Shown one piece after another: positions 1-8,816 of a stretch of DNA of 64,000 bases. Source of the DNA: Jannaschia faecimaris (GTDB taxonomy: Bacteria; Pseudomonadota; Alphaproteobacteria; Rhodobacterales; Rhodobacteraceae); contig NZ_FNPX01000007.1 in assembly GCF_900107415.1 (NCBI RefSeq), forward strand, positions 1 through 64,000, in the 5' to 3' direction. Positions within the stretch are counted from its first letter, which is position 1; every line of letters begins with the position of its first letter. The position numbers and the translations under genes are program-made. The notes under the pieces were generated by a model. It made no database searches, had not been told where the DNA came from, and worked only from the letters and a program-made list of their open reading frames with translations.

Positions 1-3
1 AGG

Positions 4-23
4 GGGAAATTGTAACAATTCCC
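4..23. promoter_or_regulatory. Imperfect dyad upstream of glpK
   Basis: AATTGT (8-13) and ACAATT (15-20) form an inverted repeat around one A, extended by GGG (4-6) and CCC (21-23) with one bulged A. It could be an operator or the end of a terminator for a gene outside the window. No protein can be assigned to it. Confidence 0.25.
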
Positions 24-132
24 TCCTTCTCCGTTTCGGAAACACTCTGGGGGTGCGTGGGCAAAGACCCCGTCAGGGCGCGATTCAGGAATCGGTGGCT
101 TTCGCCATATGCGGGGCTGCGGCATGTGAAAC

Positions 133-157
133 CGAACGAAAGCGAACCAATGCGAAC
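133..157 (+). promoter_or_regulatory. Candidate GlpR/DeoR operator upstream of glpK
   Basis: Three CGAAC pentamers start at 133, 143 and 153, exactly one helical turn apart, about 65 bp before the glpK start. The same 10-bp periodic GTTCG/CGAAC pattern recurs upstream of glpD and of the glycerol transporter operon in this window. DeoR-family repressors such as GlpR are known to bind repeated half sites of this general type. The assignment is inference, and no glpR gene lies in the window. Confidence 0.5.
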
Positions 158-220
158 GCGCCGACCTTGCTCCGCGCGGCGTCCTCCGGCAAAAACGGCC
201 AAAGTCAGGGAGGCTTCGAC

Positions 221-1693
221 ATGACCTATATTCTCGCTATCGACCAAGGCACCACGTCCAGCCGCGCAATCCTGTTTGATGCGGACCTGAAGATCGCAGC
301 CACAGCGCAGCAGGAATTCACGCAGCATTTCCCGGACTCCGGCTGGGTTGAGCACGACGTTGACGACCTGTGGAACAGCGTTCAGCAGACGTGCCGGACC
401 GTACTGGACAAGCAGGGTATCACCGCGACCGACGTGGCGGGGATCGGGATCACCAACCAGCGCGAAACGACCGTTGTTTGGGACCGCGAGACAGGCACGC
501 CGGTGCATCGCGCCATCGTTTGGCAAGACCGCCGCACCGCCGCCTATTGCCGCGAGATGAAGTCACACGAGCCAATGGTCACCGCGCGCACCGGTTTGCT
601 GATGGATCCCTATTTCTCCTCGACCAAGCTGCGCTGGATCCTGGAGAACGTGGATGGTGCGCGCGCCAAGGCGGAGGCGGGCAAGCTGCTGTTCGGGACT
701 GTTGACAGCTACCTCATCTGGAAACTGACGGGCGGCCAGCGCCATGTCACCGATGCGACGAACGCGGCGCGCACGATGCTCTACAATATCCACGAGGGAC
801 GGTGGGACGCCGAGATATGCAAGCTGCTGAACGTTCCCATGGATATGCTGCCCGAAGTGCTGGACTGCGCGGCCGACTTTGGCACGACCGATCTTCTGGG
901 TGGGCAAACCCCTATTCTGGGCGTCGCGGGTGACCAGCAGGCGGCGACCGTGGGGCAGGCTTGCTTCGGCAAGGGCATGCTCAAATCCACCTATGGCACT
1001 GGATGTTTTGCGCTTCTGAATACGGGCGATACGCCGGTCACGTCCACCCATCGCCTTCTGGGTACGATCGCCTATCAGTTGGACGGCAAGCCGACCTATG
1101 CGCTGGAAGGGTCGATCTTCATCGCGGGGGCTGTGGTGCAATGGCTACGCGACGGTCTGGGCATCATTGGTCAGGCCTCCGACACGCAACCGCTTGCAGA
1201 CAAGGCGGACCCGCAACAGCGACTTTATCTTGTGCCCGCCTTCACTGGCCTTGGCGCGCCGCATTGGGATCCCGACGCGCGCGGCGCGATCTTCGGCCTG
1301 ACGCGTGGCTCCGGCCCGGCAGAATTCGCGCGTGCGGCACTGGAATCCGTCGGATACCAGACGCGCGACTTGCTGGAGGCGATGAAGGCTGATGTCGGGG
1401 ACTTGGGAAAGACCGTCCTTCGGGTCGATGGCGGGATGAGCGCATCCGATTGGTCCATGCAGTTTCTGTCCGACATCCTGGGCGCGCCGGTCGACCGGCC
1501 CGAAGTGCTCGAAACGACGGCCTTGGGTGCGGCGTGGCTGGCGGGCATGCGCGCCGGCGTCTATCCCGATCAGGCGGGATTTGCCGAGATGTGGGCCTTG
1601 GAAAAGCGGTTCGAGCCGAAGATGTCCGAGGACGAGCGCGCCACTCGCTATGCCGGATGGCAGGACGCGGTCAGTCGTACCCTGACGCGCTGA
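221..1693 (+). CDS. glpK: Glycerol kinase GlpK
   Basis: ATP-dependent phosphorylation of glycerol to sn-glycerol 3-phosphate in the cytoplasm, the first step after uptake. The 490-residue product begins [15 protein letters not shown], the phosphate-1 motif of the FGGY kinase family, and contains [24 protein letters not shown] and DGGMSASDW segments typical of glycerol kinases; the length is normal. The open frame extends upstream to 53, but the start at 221 is chosen because it follows AGGGAGG at 207-213 and matches the family N-terminus. It sits 20 kb from glpD and over 50 kb from the glycerol transporter, so the pathway is split; CGAAC repeats at 133-157 suggest common repression. It converges with the oxidase gene ending at 1706. 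Confidence 0.96.
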   Translation: MTYILAIDQGTTSSRAILFDADLKIAATAQQEFTQHFPDSGWVEHDVDDLWNSVQQTCRTVLDKQGITATDVAGIGITNQRETTVVWDRETGTPVHRAIVWQDRRTAAYCREMKSHEPMVTARTGLLMDPYFSSTKLRWILENVDGARAKAEAGKLLFGTVDSYLIWKLTGGQRHVTDATNAARTMLYNIHEGRWDAEICKLLNVPMDMLPEVLDCAADFGTTDLLGGQTPILGVAGDQQAATVGQACFGKGMLKSTYGTGCFALLNTGDTPVTSTHRLLGTIAYQLDGKPTYALEGSIFIAGAVVQWLRDGLGIIGQASDTQPLADKADPQQRLYLVPAFTGLGAPHWDPDARGAIFGLTRGSGPAEFARAALESVGYQTRDLLEAMKADVGDLGKTVLRVDGGMSASDWSMQFLSDILGAPVDRPEVLETTALGAAWLAGMRAGVYPDQAGFAEMWALEKRFEPKMSEDERATRYAGWQDAVSRTLTR

Positions 1694-1705
1694 CGTCCGC
1701 GTTTC

Positions 1706-2848
1706 CTAGTTGGTGACGAGCCGCCCTTTCAAGTCATCCAGCGACGATGCCCCGATCTGGGTCATGTTCGCCACCATGTCCGCCGTCAGGATGTGGTGCA
1801 GGTGGTCGATCCCTCTGGGCCCTAACGCGGCGAGCGCGAAGTACCACGCCTTACCGAGGAAAACGAAATCCGCCCCGACGGCCAGCGCCCGCAGGATGTC
1901 GAGGCCGCCCTCGATGCCCGAACAATAGTAGACCGGCACACGCCCCGCCACACGCTCCGCCACCGGCTTCAAGGCGTCCAGCGCCGCGGGCCCTCCCTCG
2001 AACTGGCGGCCCGAGTGGTTGGACACCCAGATCGCGTCAACGCCCATGCCGATCAGCCGTTCTGCGTCTTTGGGGTCCTGTACGCCTTTGATAACTAGAG
2101 GACCGTCCCATTCGCCGCGGATTTCTTCAATATAGGACCAGTCGGGAAACCCCCGGATCAATCGGCCCGCATGTGTGAAGGCGTCGGCCCCGGTCCTGCC
2201 TTTTGTATAGCTGTTCGGGAAGACCATTTCGGGCTTGCCCTTCTTCGCCATGCCCATCGCCCAGGCGGGCGACGCGATGATCGACGCGACGATGCTGGGC
2301 GTCATCACCGGGGGCATCGACACGTGGGCGCGCCGCTGGCGTTCACGGCGGCTCTCGCCCGGAACATCCACCGTGACGACCAGCACGCGCCAACCGGATG
2401 CCTTGATCCGGGCCAGCATGTCGCGACGGATCTCGGGGTCATTGACGGGATAATGCTGATACCACCCCAGATCTCCGACGATTGGCCCGGTGTCTTCGGG
2501 GGTGGCGGCGGCGACCGTGCTTTGGCCGTAAGGCATGCGCAGGCGTGCGGCCCCCTCGGCCATCAGACGTTCGGCGTCGGGCCAGAGTACGCCGGCCATG
2601 CCGATCGGTGCGACACCGAAGGGGGCCGGGTTCGTATAGTCCAGCGTCGCGCGGCTCAGGTCTGGAGCGATCTCGCCCTGAAGGATAGCAGGGTGGAATT
2701 GCACGCCGTCCAATGCGGCGCGGTTCTGGCGCACCCCCATTTCGCGGCCTGTCCCGCTGTCTAGGTATTCGAACGCGAAATGCGGCATACGGCGCTTGGC
2801 ACGGGCGCGCAGATCGGAAAGGGCGGGGTGAGAAACATCGAGATCCAT
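1706..2848 (-). CDS. FMN-dependent alpha-hydroxy-acid oxidase/dehydrogenase
   Basis: Member of the FMN-dependent 2-hydroxy-acid dehydrogenase family (L-lactate dehydrogenase, glycolate oxidase, mandelate dehydrogenase), which oxidise an L-2-hydroxy acid to the 2-oxo acid. The 380-residue chain has FEYLDSGTG near the N-terminus, the FMN-binding APIGMAG, and the active-site stretch SNHSGRQFEG carrying the catalytic His and substrate-binding Arg; the usual SNHGGRQ has one Ser replacement. VIKGV precedes it with the expected Lys. The longer open frame (to 3073) overlaps the acetyltransferase and lacks family similarity, so the start MDLDVSHP at 2848 is used; its ribosome site is weak. Substrate cannot be told. 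Proximity to glpK does not prove a link to glycerol. Confidence 0.88.
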   Translation of the reverse strand: MDLDVSHPALSDLRARAKRRMPHFAFEYLDSGTGREMGVRQNRAALDGVQFHPAILQGEIAPDLSRATLDYTNPAPFGVAPIGMAGVLWPDAERLMAEGAARLRMPYGQSTVAAATPEDTGPIVGDLGWYQHYPVNDPEIRRDMLARIKASGWRVLVVTVDVPGESRRERQRRAHVSMPPVMTPSIVASIIASPAWAMGMAKKGKPEMVFPNSYTKGRTGADAFTHAGRLIRGFPDWSYIEEIRGEWDGPLVIKGVQDPKDAERLIGMGVDAIWVSNHSGRQFEGGPAALDALKPVAERVAGRVPVYYCSGIEGGLDILRALAVGADFVFLGKAWYFALAALGPRGIDHLHHILTADMVANMTQIGASSLDDLKGRLVTN

Positions 2849-2903
2849 GTCCCGATCGTCGCATGCGACGCGGATGTGGGCCAGCCCGGATATCAGTCTT
2901 GAT

Positions 2904-3431
2904 TCACGGTCGCCAAAGCAACGGATCGCACCACGGAGCAGGCAGATGTAGGGGGCCGTCCCCGAGAGCGGCGGCACCTTCCAGGCATCGGGATTGCCAG
3001 GCGGCGGCCCATTCCGAGGGCAGAGGGTAGGGCGGGACCACGCGATCCTCCGCCGCAAAACCGAAGCGTGCATAATAGCCCGGATCGCCCAGCACGAACA
3101 CCTGTCGTACGCCGTCTGCGGTCAGCCGGGAAAAGGCATCCTGTACCAGCGCGGTACCAATGCCCCGCCCCTGATGCTCAGGGTCTACCGCCAAGGGGGC
3201 GAGCAACGTCCCGTCGCGGTCGCCCTGTCCCGTCCCGCAACGCGTGAACAGGATGTGCCCGAAGATGCGCGACGATGGGGCCGCGACCAACGACATCACC
3301 GGCCAATCACCGGCCAGTAGCGCGATTAAGGTGCCCGTCAGATCCTCCTCGGGGAAGGCCCGGGCATAAAGCGCCATTAGGCCGGGCAGGTCCGCCGGAT
3401 CGGTCGGGCGAATGTCCGTAGAGGCGGTCAT
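2904..3431 (-). CDS. GNAT-family N-acetyltransferase
   Basis: A 175-residue GNAT acetyltransferase. The acetyl-CoA binding motif A is LAVDPEHQGRGIGTALVQ (V/I-x-x-x-x-Q-x-x-G-x-G/A) and the later GDPGYYARFGF is the characteristic YYxRFGF signature of the YhbS-like subgroup. The start MTASTDIRP at 3431 lies 4 bp after the quinone reductase stop at 3436, so the two are probably cotranscribed and translationally coupled. The open frame extends upstream but would overlap the whole end of its neighbour. The acetyl acceptor (small amine, antibiotic or protein) is not indicated by the sequence. Confidence 0.85.
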   Translation of the reverse strand: MTASTDIRPTDPADLPGLMALYARAFPEEDLTGTLIALLAGDWPVMSLVAAPSSRIFGHILFTRCGTGQGDRDGTLLAPLAVDPEHQGRGIGTALVQDAFSRLTADGVRQVFVLGDPGYYARFGFAAEDRVVPPYPLPSEWAAAWQSRCLEGAAALGDGPLHLPAPWCDPLLWRP

Positions 3432-3435
3432 GGCA

Positions 3436-4422
3436 TCATCGCACTCTGAGGACGATCTTGCCGATGTGATCACCAGCTTCCATCCGCATATGGGCCTTGG
3501 CGGCGTCGGCCAGATCGAAGACCTGATCCATGACCGGCCCGATGGTCCCAGCATCCAACAGCGGCCAGACCCTGTCCCGCAAAGATTGTGCGATGCGCGC
3601 CTTGGCCAGATCTGACTGGGGCCGCAGCGTCGATCCGGTCACCGTCAGGCGACGCACCATGACCTGTGCGAAATTTACCTCGGCCTTGGGTCCGGTCAGG
3701 AAGGCGATCTGCACCAGCCGTCCATCGTCGGCCAGCGCGCGCAGGTTGCGGTTGATGTAGTCGCCGCCGACCATGTCCAGGATCAGGTCCGCCCCGCCCG
3801 CGTCTGTCATGGTCTTTACCCAGTCGGTGTCGCGGTAATTGACCGCCTCGGCCCCCAAATCGGCGCAGACGGTTACCTTGCCGTCGGACCCGGCCGTGGC
3901 GAAGACGCGTGCGCCAAAGGTACGGGCCAGTTGGATTGCCGTGGTCCCGATACCCGACGTGCCGCCGTGAACGAGGAAGCGCTCGCCACCCTTCAGACCG
4001 CCCCGCTCGAACACGTTGGTCCAGACGGTGAAATACGTCTCGGGCAGGGCGGCAGCTTGCGCCATTTCCATGCCTTCGGGCACGCGCAGCGCATGGTCGG
4101 CGGGCGTAACCACATATTCCGCGTATCCGCCGCCTGGCAGCAGGGCGCAGACCTTGTCTCCCTCATGCCAGCGGCTCACGCCCGGGCCGGTGGCAACGAC
4201 CGTGCCCGAGCATTCGAGGCCGGGCAGGTCGCTCGCCCCCTTCGGCGGGTCATAGGCCCCCGCACGTTGCAACGCGTCGGGCCGGTTCACCCCTGCATGA
4301 TCGACCGCGATCAGGATCTGGCCGGGACCGGGCACAGGCACGGGGCGGGTCGTTTCCGTAAGCACGTCGGGGCCGCCGGGGCTCGATATCTCGATCGCGC
4401 GCATCGTGTCGGGGAGGGTCAT
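3436..4422 (-). CDS. NAD(P)H:quinone oxidoreductase, zeta-crystallin/PIG3 type
   Basis: Medium-chain dehydrogenase/reductase of the zinc-free quinone oxidoreductase group. Visible are the GroES-like N-terminal half (VDHAGVNRPDALQRAG, then LECSGTV), the nucleotide-binding HGGTSGIGTTAIQLA of the Rossmann half, and IAFLTGPKAEVNF typical of PIG3-like proteins. Length 328 residues is normal. Starts are possible at 4440 and 4422; 4422 is preferred because AGGAG stands six to seven bases before it. First gene of a pair with the acetyltransferase. Likely role: NADPH-dependent reduction of quinones or reactive enones; the natural substrate is unknown. Confidence 0.88.
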   Translation of the reverse strand: MTLPDTMRAIEISSPGGPDVLTETTRPVPVPGPGQILIAVDHAGVNRPDALQRAGAYDPPKGASDLPGLECSGTVVATGPGVSRWHEGDKVCALLPGGGYAEYVVTPADHALRVPEGMEMAQAAALPETYFTVWTNVFERGGLKGGERFLVHGGTSGIGTTAIQLARTFGARVFATAGSDGKVTVCADLGAEAVNYRDTDWVKTMTDAGGADLILDMVGGDYINRNLRALADDGRLVQIAFLTGPKAEVNFAQVMVRRLTVTGSTLRPQSDLAKARIAQSLRDRVWPLLDAGTIGPVMDQVFDLADAAKAHMRMEAGDHIGKIVLRVR

Positions 4423-4766
4423 CGCGGTCTCCTGCTGCATGCAAGACAGCTAGCAGGCCGGGATGGGAAAGGGCCAGTGCAGAAGGGCAGCTTAAATGAA
4501 CTCCACAAGGAGCCGGATCTCCAGGCCGTGGGCTGGTGGGCCATGCGGTTGCGGCTGATTGATCTGATCTGCGCGGAGCGGTACGCCTATGGGACGCTGC
4601 TCCGACTGGCGGCATGGGACCCAAAAACACCAATGCTCAGGACCGCACGACTGTCGGCTGTGGGCGGTTTAGGCATCTCAACCGGCGCTCTCAAGTTGGC
4701 GTCTGATCGCAGGTCTAGTTACCCTGCCACAATCTGACGCTACGCAGGCATCGAGAGGAAGAATTG
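4423..4766. other. Gene-poor stretch between quinone reductase and GFA-like pseudogene
   Basis: No convincing coding region. An open frame on the plus strand runs through 4490-4737, but it is the tail of a shadow frame and its product has no recognisable motif. The GC content starts to drop here compared with the genes before, continuing into the broken GFA-like gene. Confidence 0.5.
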
Positions 4767-5191
4767 ATGAACGATCTTACAGGGCGATGCTTTTGCGGCG
4801 CAGTCCACTGGAGGTCGGCACCTAGCATTCTGTGGCCGCGCTTTGTCATTGTGAGGATTGCAGGCGTGCAGCCTCTTCAGACTATGTGAGTTGGCTCGGG
4901 GTCAAGCGACAAACAATCGAATGGTCAGGCCCGCGAAAAGTATATCGCTCGTCAGCGCGAGTTGAACGAAGCTATTGTGGTGAATGTGGTTCCCCTTTGT
5001 CCTTCGAACCCGAGGTTTTTGCCGATGAAACCCATCTCTATGCCGCAACTCTAGATACTCCAGAAGTCTATCAGCCAACCGCGCATATTTTTTGGTCAGA
5101 ACGTCTTCCTTGGACTTGCGCAGGTGACAGTCTGCCCACCCATGAAAAAGGGCTGCAAGACGCCGCTGCGAAAGGCTCGAAACTTCTGTAG
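4767..5191 (+). pseudogene. GFA-family (CENP-V/GFA domain) protein, frameshifted
   Basis: The ATG at 4767 (after GAGAGGAAGAATTG) opens a frame giving MNDLTGRCFCGAVHW, the first zinc-binding CxC block of the GFA / CENP-V family. That frame ends early, while the rest of the family pattern (ALCHCEDCRRA, then CGECGSPLSFEPE) continues in a different frame from about 4832 to 5191. The two halves join if one base is missing between about 4825 and 4831. Family members are about 120-160 residues, and the joined product would be about 140. It is therefore a pseudogene, or a sequencing error. The GC content is lower than in neighbours, and an intact relative follows at 5447, suggesting an acquired or duplicated segment. 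Confidence 0.75.
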
Positions 5192-5446
5192 CAGTGCTTT
5201 GGTCTGTAGATACAAGCCGACAACGCTCAAGACAAAGATCTAGATGGTGCCGTTGGATAGAAGAAACTAGGGGTCGATTTCGTCCGCATTGCGCGCCCTC
5301 TACACAGCCCCCCGGTCCCCCAAACAACCACCTGCTACCTTCTTGATCGGCCATTCCGATGCGTGGGGAGCGCTTGGTTTCGGAGGTGTTTGATCAATCC
5401 ACGCAAGGGAGTAACAGTGCCCTATGTGATGCCCGGAGGTGCGACG

Positions 5447-5935
5447 ATGAAAAATGCCCAAGGTGGCTGCTTGTGCGGCAACGTCAGATACGAAACGCGG
5501 GGTCAGCCTGTCAAGGTAACCCTTTGTCATTGCAGGTTTTGTCAGCGTGCGACCGGCGGTGCTTACTTGGTGGAGCCGATCTTCGAGGCGCAGGCCTTCC
5601 GTCTGACGAAAGGCGTACCGAAGACATATACTCATGTCTCGGGAGGCAGCGGGAAAGAGGTTTTCGTCCATTTCTGCGACACCTGCGGAACAAAACTGTT
5701 CCTGCAGTTTGAACGCTTCGCCGATGCCGTAGGGGTCTACGGCGGGACATTCGATGATCCGAATTGGTTCGAACTGACGCCCGAGAACTCCAAGCACATC
5801 TTTCTAGGTGTGGCGCAGAGGGGCACGGTCATCCCGGCGCGCGTCGATACCTACAGCGAACACGCCTTCCGGACCGATGGAACACCAATCGCGCCGACTG
5901 TGTTTGATGCCCCACATGTCATTGAAAAGGAATAA
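5447..5935 (+). CDS. GFA-family (glutathione-dependent formaldehyde-activating-like) zinc protein
   Basis: A 162-residue member of the GFA / CENP-V zinc-binding fold. Zinc ligands are apparent: GGCLCGNVRYE near the N-terminus, LCHCRFCQRATGG about 20 residues later and HFCDTCGTKLF at about residue 78. The family was named for S-hydroxymethylglutathione synthase activity, but most members have no proven function, so glutathione or formaldehyde involvement is not claimed. The start at 5447 is chosen because GGAGG stands seven bases before it. A frameshifted relative lies 255 bp upstream. Convergent with bluB. Confidence 0.85.
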   Translation: MKNAQGGCLCGNVRYETRGQPVKVTLCHCRFCQRATGGAYLVEPIFEAQAFRLTKGVPKTYTHVSGGSGKEVFVHFCDTCGTKLFLQFERFADAVGVYGGTFDDPNWFELTPENSKHIFLGVAQRGTVIPARVDTYSEHAFRTDGTPIAPTVFDAPHVIEKE

Positions 5936-5953
5936 GCCGGTGATCACCGAGGC

Positions 5954-6643
<690 letters not shown>

Positions 6644-6666
6644 TCAGGCCCTTGTCGCAAGTCTCC

Positions 6667-7353
6667 TCAGGAAGGATCGCGCCAGTGACCCGGCAAGTCC
6701 GACCGAGCGCCGCGTACAGGTGCCTTGATCCGGTCAAGGATCATGTTCGGCCCTGCCATCAGCCGCGACAGGACCGGGGACTTGCGGACTTGGCCCTTCA
6801 CCTTCTCGATCTGCATGACGTTATCGATGCGCCGATCCAGAAAGTCCCACGTCTCCCGGTAGCCGTCCGAGGTGTCGCCCAGCCAATAAAGCACTGTCGC
6901 CGAATAGACGCCCGACAGCGTGCCGCGCTTGGTGTACCAGTTCACGTCGTCCGAGGTGTCGCCAAGCACATCCCAGATAGCGTCGGATGTCCCCCAAAGC
7001 GCACGCAACCCGTCGGCGGCGTGCATCGGCAGCGCAAAAAGCGTCACGCCTCGCCGAACGGCCTCGCGGTTCTCGCTGGCGATTTCGATCCGGGTGCGCA
7101 CGGCATGAGCCACCCGGTCGCGGAACCGCATCTCCGACAGGTCCTGTCCGCGAATCTGTGCGACCATCCTGTCGTCGCCCCGCGAATGAAAGGCGAAGGC
7201 GAGGTCCAGCGCACCGCGCGGGCAAGCGGCGCGGCCCTGCGCGGGCGTGACCTGCGCATCTTCAATCGCGGCGCGGAAAGTGGCTTCGGACCATCCGTCA
7301 AAAGCCACGTGGGGCAGCGCGGCGTCCAGCAAGCGGTCTTTCAGGTCGTTCAT
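6667..7353 (-). CDS. COQ9 family protein
   Basis: A 228-residue COQ9-family protein, an accessory factor in ubiquinone biosynthesis related to TetR folds that in mitochondria binds isoprenes and supports the COQ7 hydroxylase. Visible family marks are the TetR-like N-terminus (LLDAALPHVAFDGWS, then ATF), the central MHAADGLRALWGTSDAIWDVLGD segment and DVNWYTKRGTLSGVYSATVLYW, which is the family's most conserved stretch. GGAG stands six bases before the ATG at 7353. Divergent from rpsU, an arrangement common in Rhodobacterales (recalled, not searched). Confidence 0.9.
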   Translation of the reverse strand: MNDLKDRLLDAALPHVAFDGWSEATFRAAIEDAQVTPAQGRAACPRGALDLAFAFHSRGDDRMVAQIRGQDLSEMRFRDRVAHAVRTRIEIASENREAVRRGVTLFALPMHAADGLRALWGTSDAIWDVLGDTSDDVNWYTKRGTLSGVYSATVLYWLGDTSDGYRETWDFLDRRIDNVMQIEKVKGQVRKSPVLSRLMAGPNMILDRIKAPVRGARSDLPGHWRDPS

Positions 7354-7459
7354 GTCGCGCTCCGTGTTGGGGTCTCAGCGGGTGCTGGACAACATAGGGC
7401 CACGCTCCTATATGACCATCTCCTGCACGGATTTATCCGACCCACTCAAACTTAGAAAG

Positions 7460-7473
7460 GTGGTGAAAACCAC
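7460..7473 (+). promoter_or_regulatory. Hairpin with GAAA loop abutting the rpsU start codon
   Basis: GTGGT (7460-7464), loop GAAA (7465-7468) and ACCAC (7469-7473) form a 5-bp stem closed by a GNRA tetraloop, ending on the base before the rpsU ATG. The only purine-rich ribosome site, AAAGGTGG, runs into its 5' strand, so the hairpin should hide it. A translational control role is inference. Confidence 0.5.
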
Positions 7474-7680
7474 ATGCAGGTTAGCGTTCGCGATAACAAC
7501 GTCGATCAGGCCCTCCGGGCTCTGAAGAAGAAGTTGCAGCGCGAGGGTGTCTTCCGTGAAATGAAGCTCAAGCAACATTTCGAGAAGCCCTCCGAGAAGA
7601 AAGCACGCCAGAAGGCCGAGGCCGTCCGCCGTGCTCGTAAGCTCGCTCGCAAGAAGGCTCAGCGCGAAGGGATGATGTAA
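7474..7680 (+). CDS. rpsU: 30S ribosomal protein bS21
   Basis: Small basic ribosomal protein of the 30S subunit platform near the 3' end of 16S rRNA. The 68 residues match the alphaproteobacterial form: [20 protein letters not shown], then [14 protein letters not shown] and a Lys/Arg-rich tail ending in REGMM. The ORF is complete and followed by a clear intrinsic terminator at 7710-7741. A short hairpin directly abuts the ATG and may control initiation. Monocistronic, divergent from the COQ9-family gene. Confidence 0.98.
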   Translation: MQVSVRDNNVDQALRALKKKLQREGVFREMKLKQHFEKPSEKKARQKAEAVRRARKLARKKAQREGMM

Positions 7681-7709
7681 GTCGCCCCACTGCCAAGCCG
7701 CAGAATAGA

Positions 7710-7741
7710 CCCCCGGATGCCGCAAGCGTCCGGGGGTTTTT
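7710..7741 (+). terminator. Intrinsic terminator of rpsU
   Basis: CCCCCGGA (7710-7717) pairs with TCCGGGGG (7729-7736) and is followed by a run of five T. It lies 30 bases after the rpsU stop. Confidence 0.92.
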
Positions 7742-7985
7742 CATTCTGCGGCCTGCAATCGCAGCGCGCCGGTGCCTGTTCGATCGGTCGATCAGCCGTG
7801 GGGTGGTTTCGTCGGCTGCAGTCCGTCTTGCAGCGGCAGGATGATCAAAACACGGTCGCGCCGCAGATGAAAAATCGTTTCGATGTTGATCGGAACGCGG
7901 ATGAATGGCTTTGGAAAACCTGCATCCATTGGCTGGGATCATGGCTCTGAATGCGTGCTCGTGCCAAGGCGATGCGGGACGCCGT

Positions 7986-8612
7986 TTATCCCTGAGTCGT
8001 CTCGAAACCGTCGTCGGTGATTCGCGCCACCGCCGGTCGCTCGGGCGAATGGGGGTCGACGGTATCGTCGAAGACTTTTTCTTCACGCACGCCCGGGACG
8101 GCTGAGAAATCCCGCATGATCTTGTCTGGATACCAGCGGCGATTGACTTGGTTAAAGCCAAGATCCCGCAAGATGCCCGAGACGACCTGCCCGCAGGTCG
8201 CCTTGCTTGCGGGACCATGTGACTGGACCATCTGTAGCGCCTGCTCGGCCACGTCCGGCGAAACCACGATCTCCTGGCTGACCATGTGATAGGTCGGGCG
8301 CGCGTGATAATCGATGTAGAACTCAAGCATGGTCGGCGTGATGCCAAAGATCACGTCACCACGTTCAGGCGCGGTCGGGTGGTGCCAGGTTCCGGCAGGA
8401 TCAAAGATCACCCGCTGGCTTCCGGAAATCATCAACGCGGAATGCCCCCCCGCGCCCGAGCGATTGTTGATCGCCGTCAGCAACGTTAGCGTCGTTGGCC
8501 CATCGGCCCGATATGCGCGCCGGTCCACTTCCGCCAACGGCGCATAGACGTTGTCCGCCCCGCAGGCCGCCAGCAGCGGCAACAGGAGCATCAGGGCAAT
8601 TGCGCGAACCAT
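7986..8612 (-). CDS. Lipoprotein with a possible permuted papain-like fold
   Basis: A 208-residue lipoprotein, start at 8612, with a hydrophobic leader and lipobox LLAAC (Cys17), so anchored to a membrane facing the periplasm. I do not recognise the family with certainty. GHSALMI (His57) followed by FDPAGTW and, about 80 residues later, ATCGQVVSGIL (Cys140) has the His-before-Cys order of permuted NlpC/P60-like (papain-fold) hydrolases; this is inference from motif order only. The gene follows the aa3 oxidase subunit IV gene by 5 bp and is probably cotranscribed. An ATG further upstream (8675) would remove the signal peptide position and is rejected. Confidence 0.7.
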   Translation of the reverse strand: MVRAIALMLLLPLLAACGADNVYAPLAEVDRRAYRADGPTTLTLLTAINNRSGAGGHSALMISGSQRVIFDPAGTWHHPTAPERGDVIFGITPTMLEFYIDYHARPTYHMVSQEIVVSPDVAEQALQMVQSHGPASKATCGQVVSGILRDLGFNQVNRRWYPDKIMRDFSAVPGVREEKVFDDTVDPHSPERPAVARITDDGFETTQG

Positions 8613-8617
8613 GGCGA

Positions 8618-8755
8618 TCAGGTCCGGAAGATAGCCAGGAAGATCAGGAGGCCGATGATCGCGATCACGGTCCATTTGGTGAAAGTCATGAAGCCGGCAA
8701 ATGTCTTTTCCTGCTCAGTCGTGTCCATGCTTCCGGGCTTATGTTCCTCGGCCAT
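8618..8755 (-). CDS. aa3-type cytochrome c oxidase subunit IV
   Basis: A 45-residue membrane protein: acidic N-terminus MAEEHKPGSMD, then EKTFAGFMTFTKW and one transmembrane helix (about residues 28-43, VIAIIGLLIFLAIF). This is the short bacterial aa3 cytochrome oxidase subunit IV known from Paracoccus and Rhodobacter, a single-helix accessory subunit of the respiratory complex that is not essential for catalysis there. AAAGGAACG lies a few bases before the ATG at 8755. The other oxidase subunits are not in this window. It is followed after 5 bp by the lipoprotein gene. Confidence 0.85.
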   Translation of the reverse strand: MAEEHKPGSMDTTEQEKTFAGFMTFTKWTVIAIIGLLIFLAIFRT

Positions 8756-8816
8756 GTAGCGTTCCTTTGGTCGAATAGAATGATCGATGCCCGTTTAGCG
8801 GATGCGCGGGGCGGTG

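Noticed and set aside
1706-3073. Longer N-terminus for the hydroxy-acid oxidase
   Set aside because: The extra 75 residues overlap the acetyltransferase gene and do not look like the family; the start at 2848 does.
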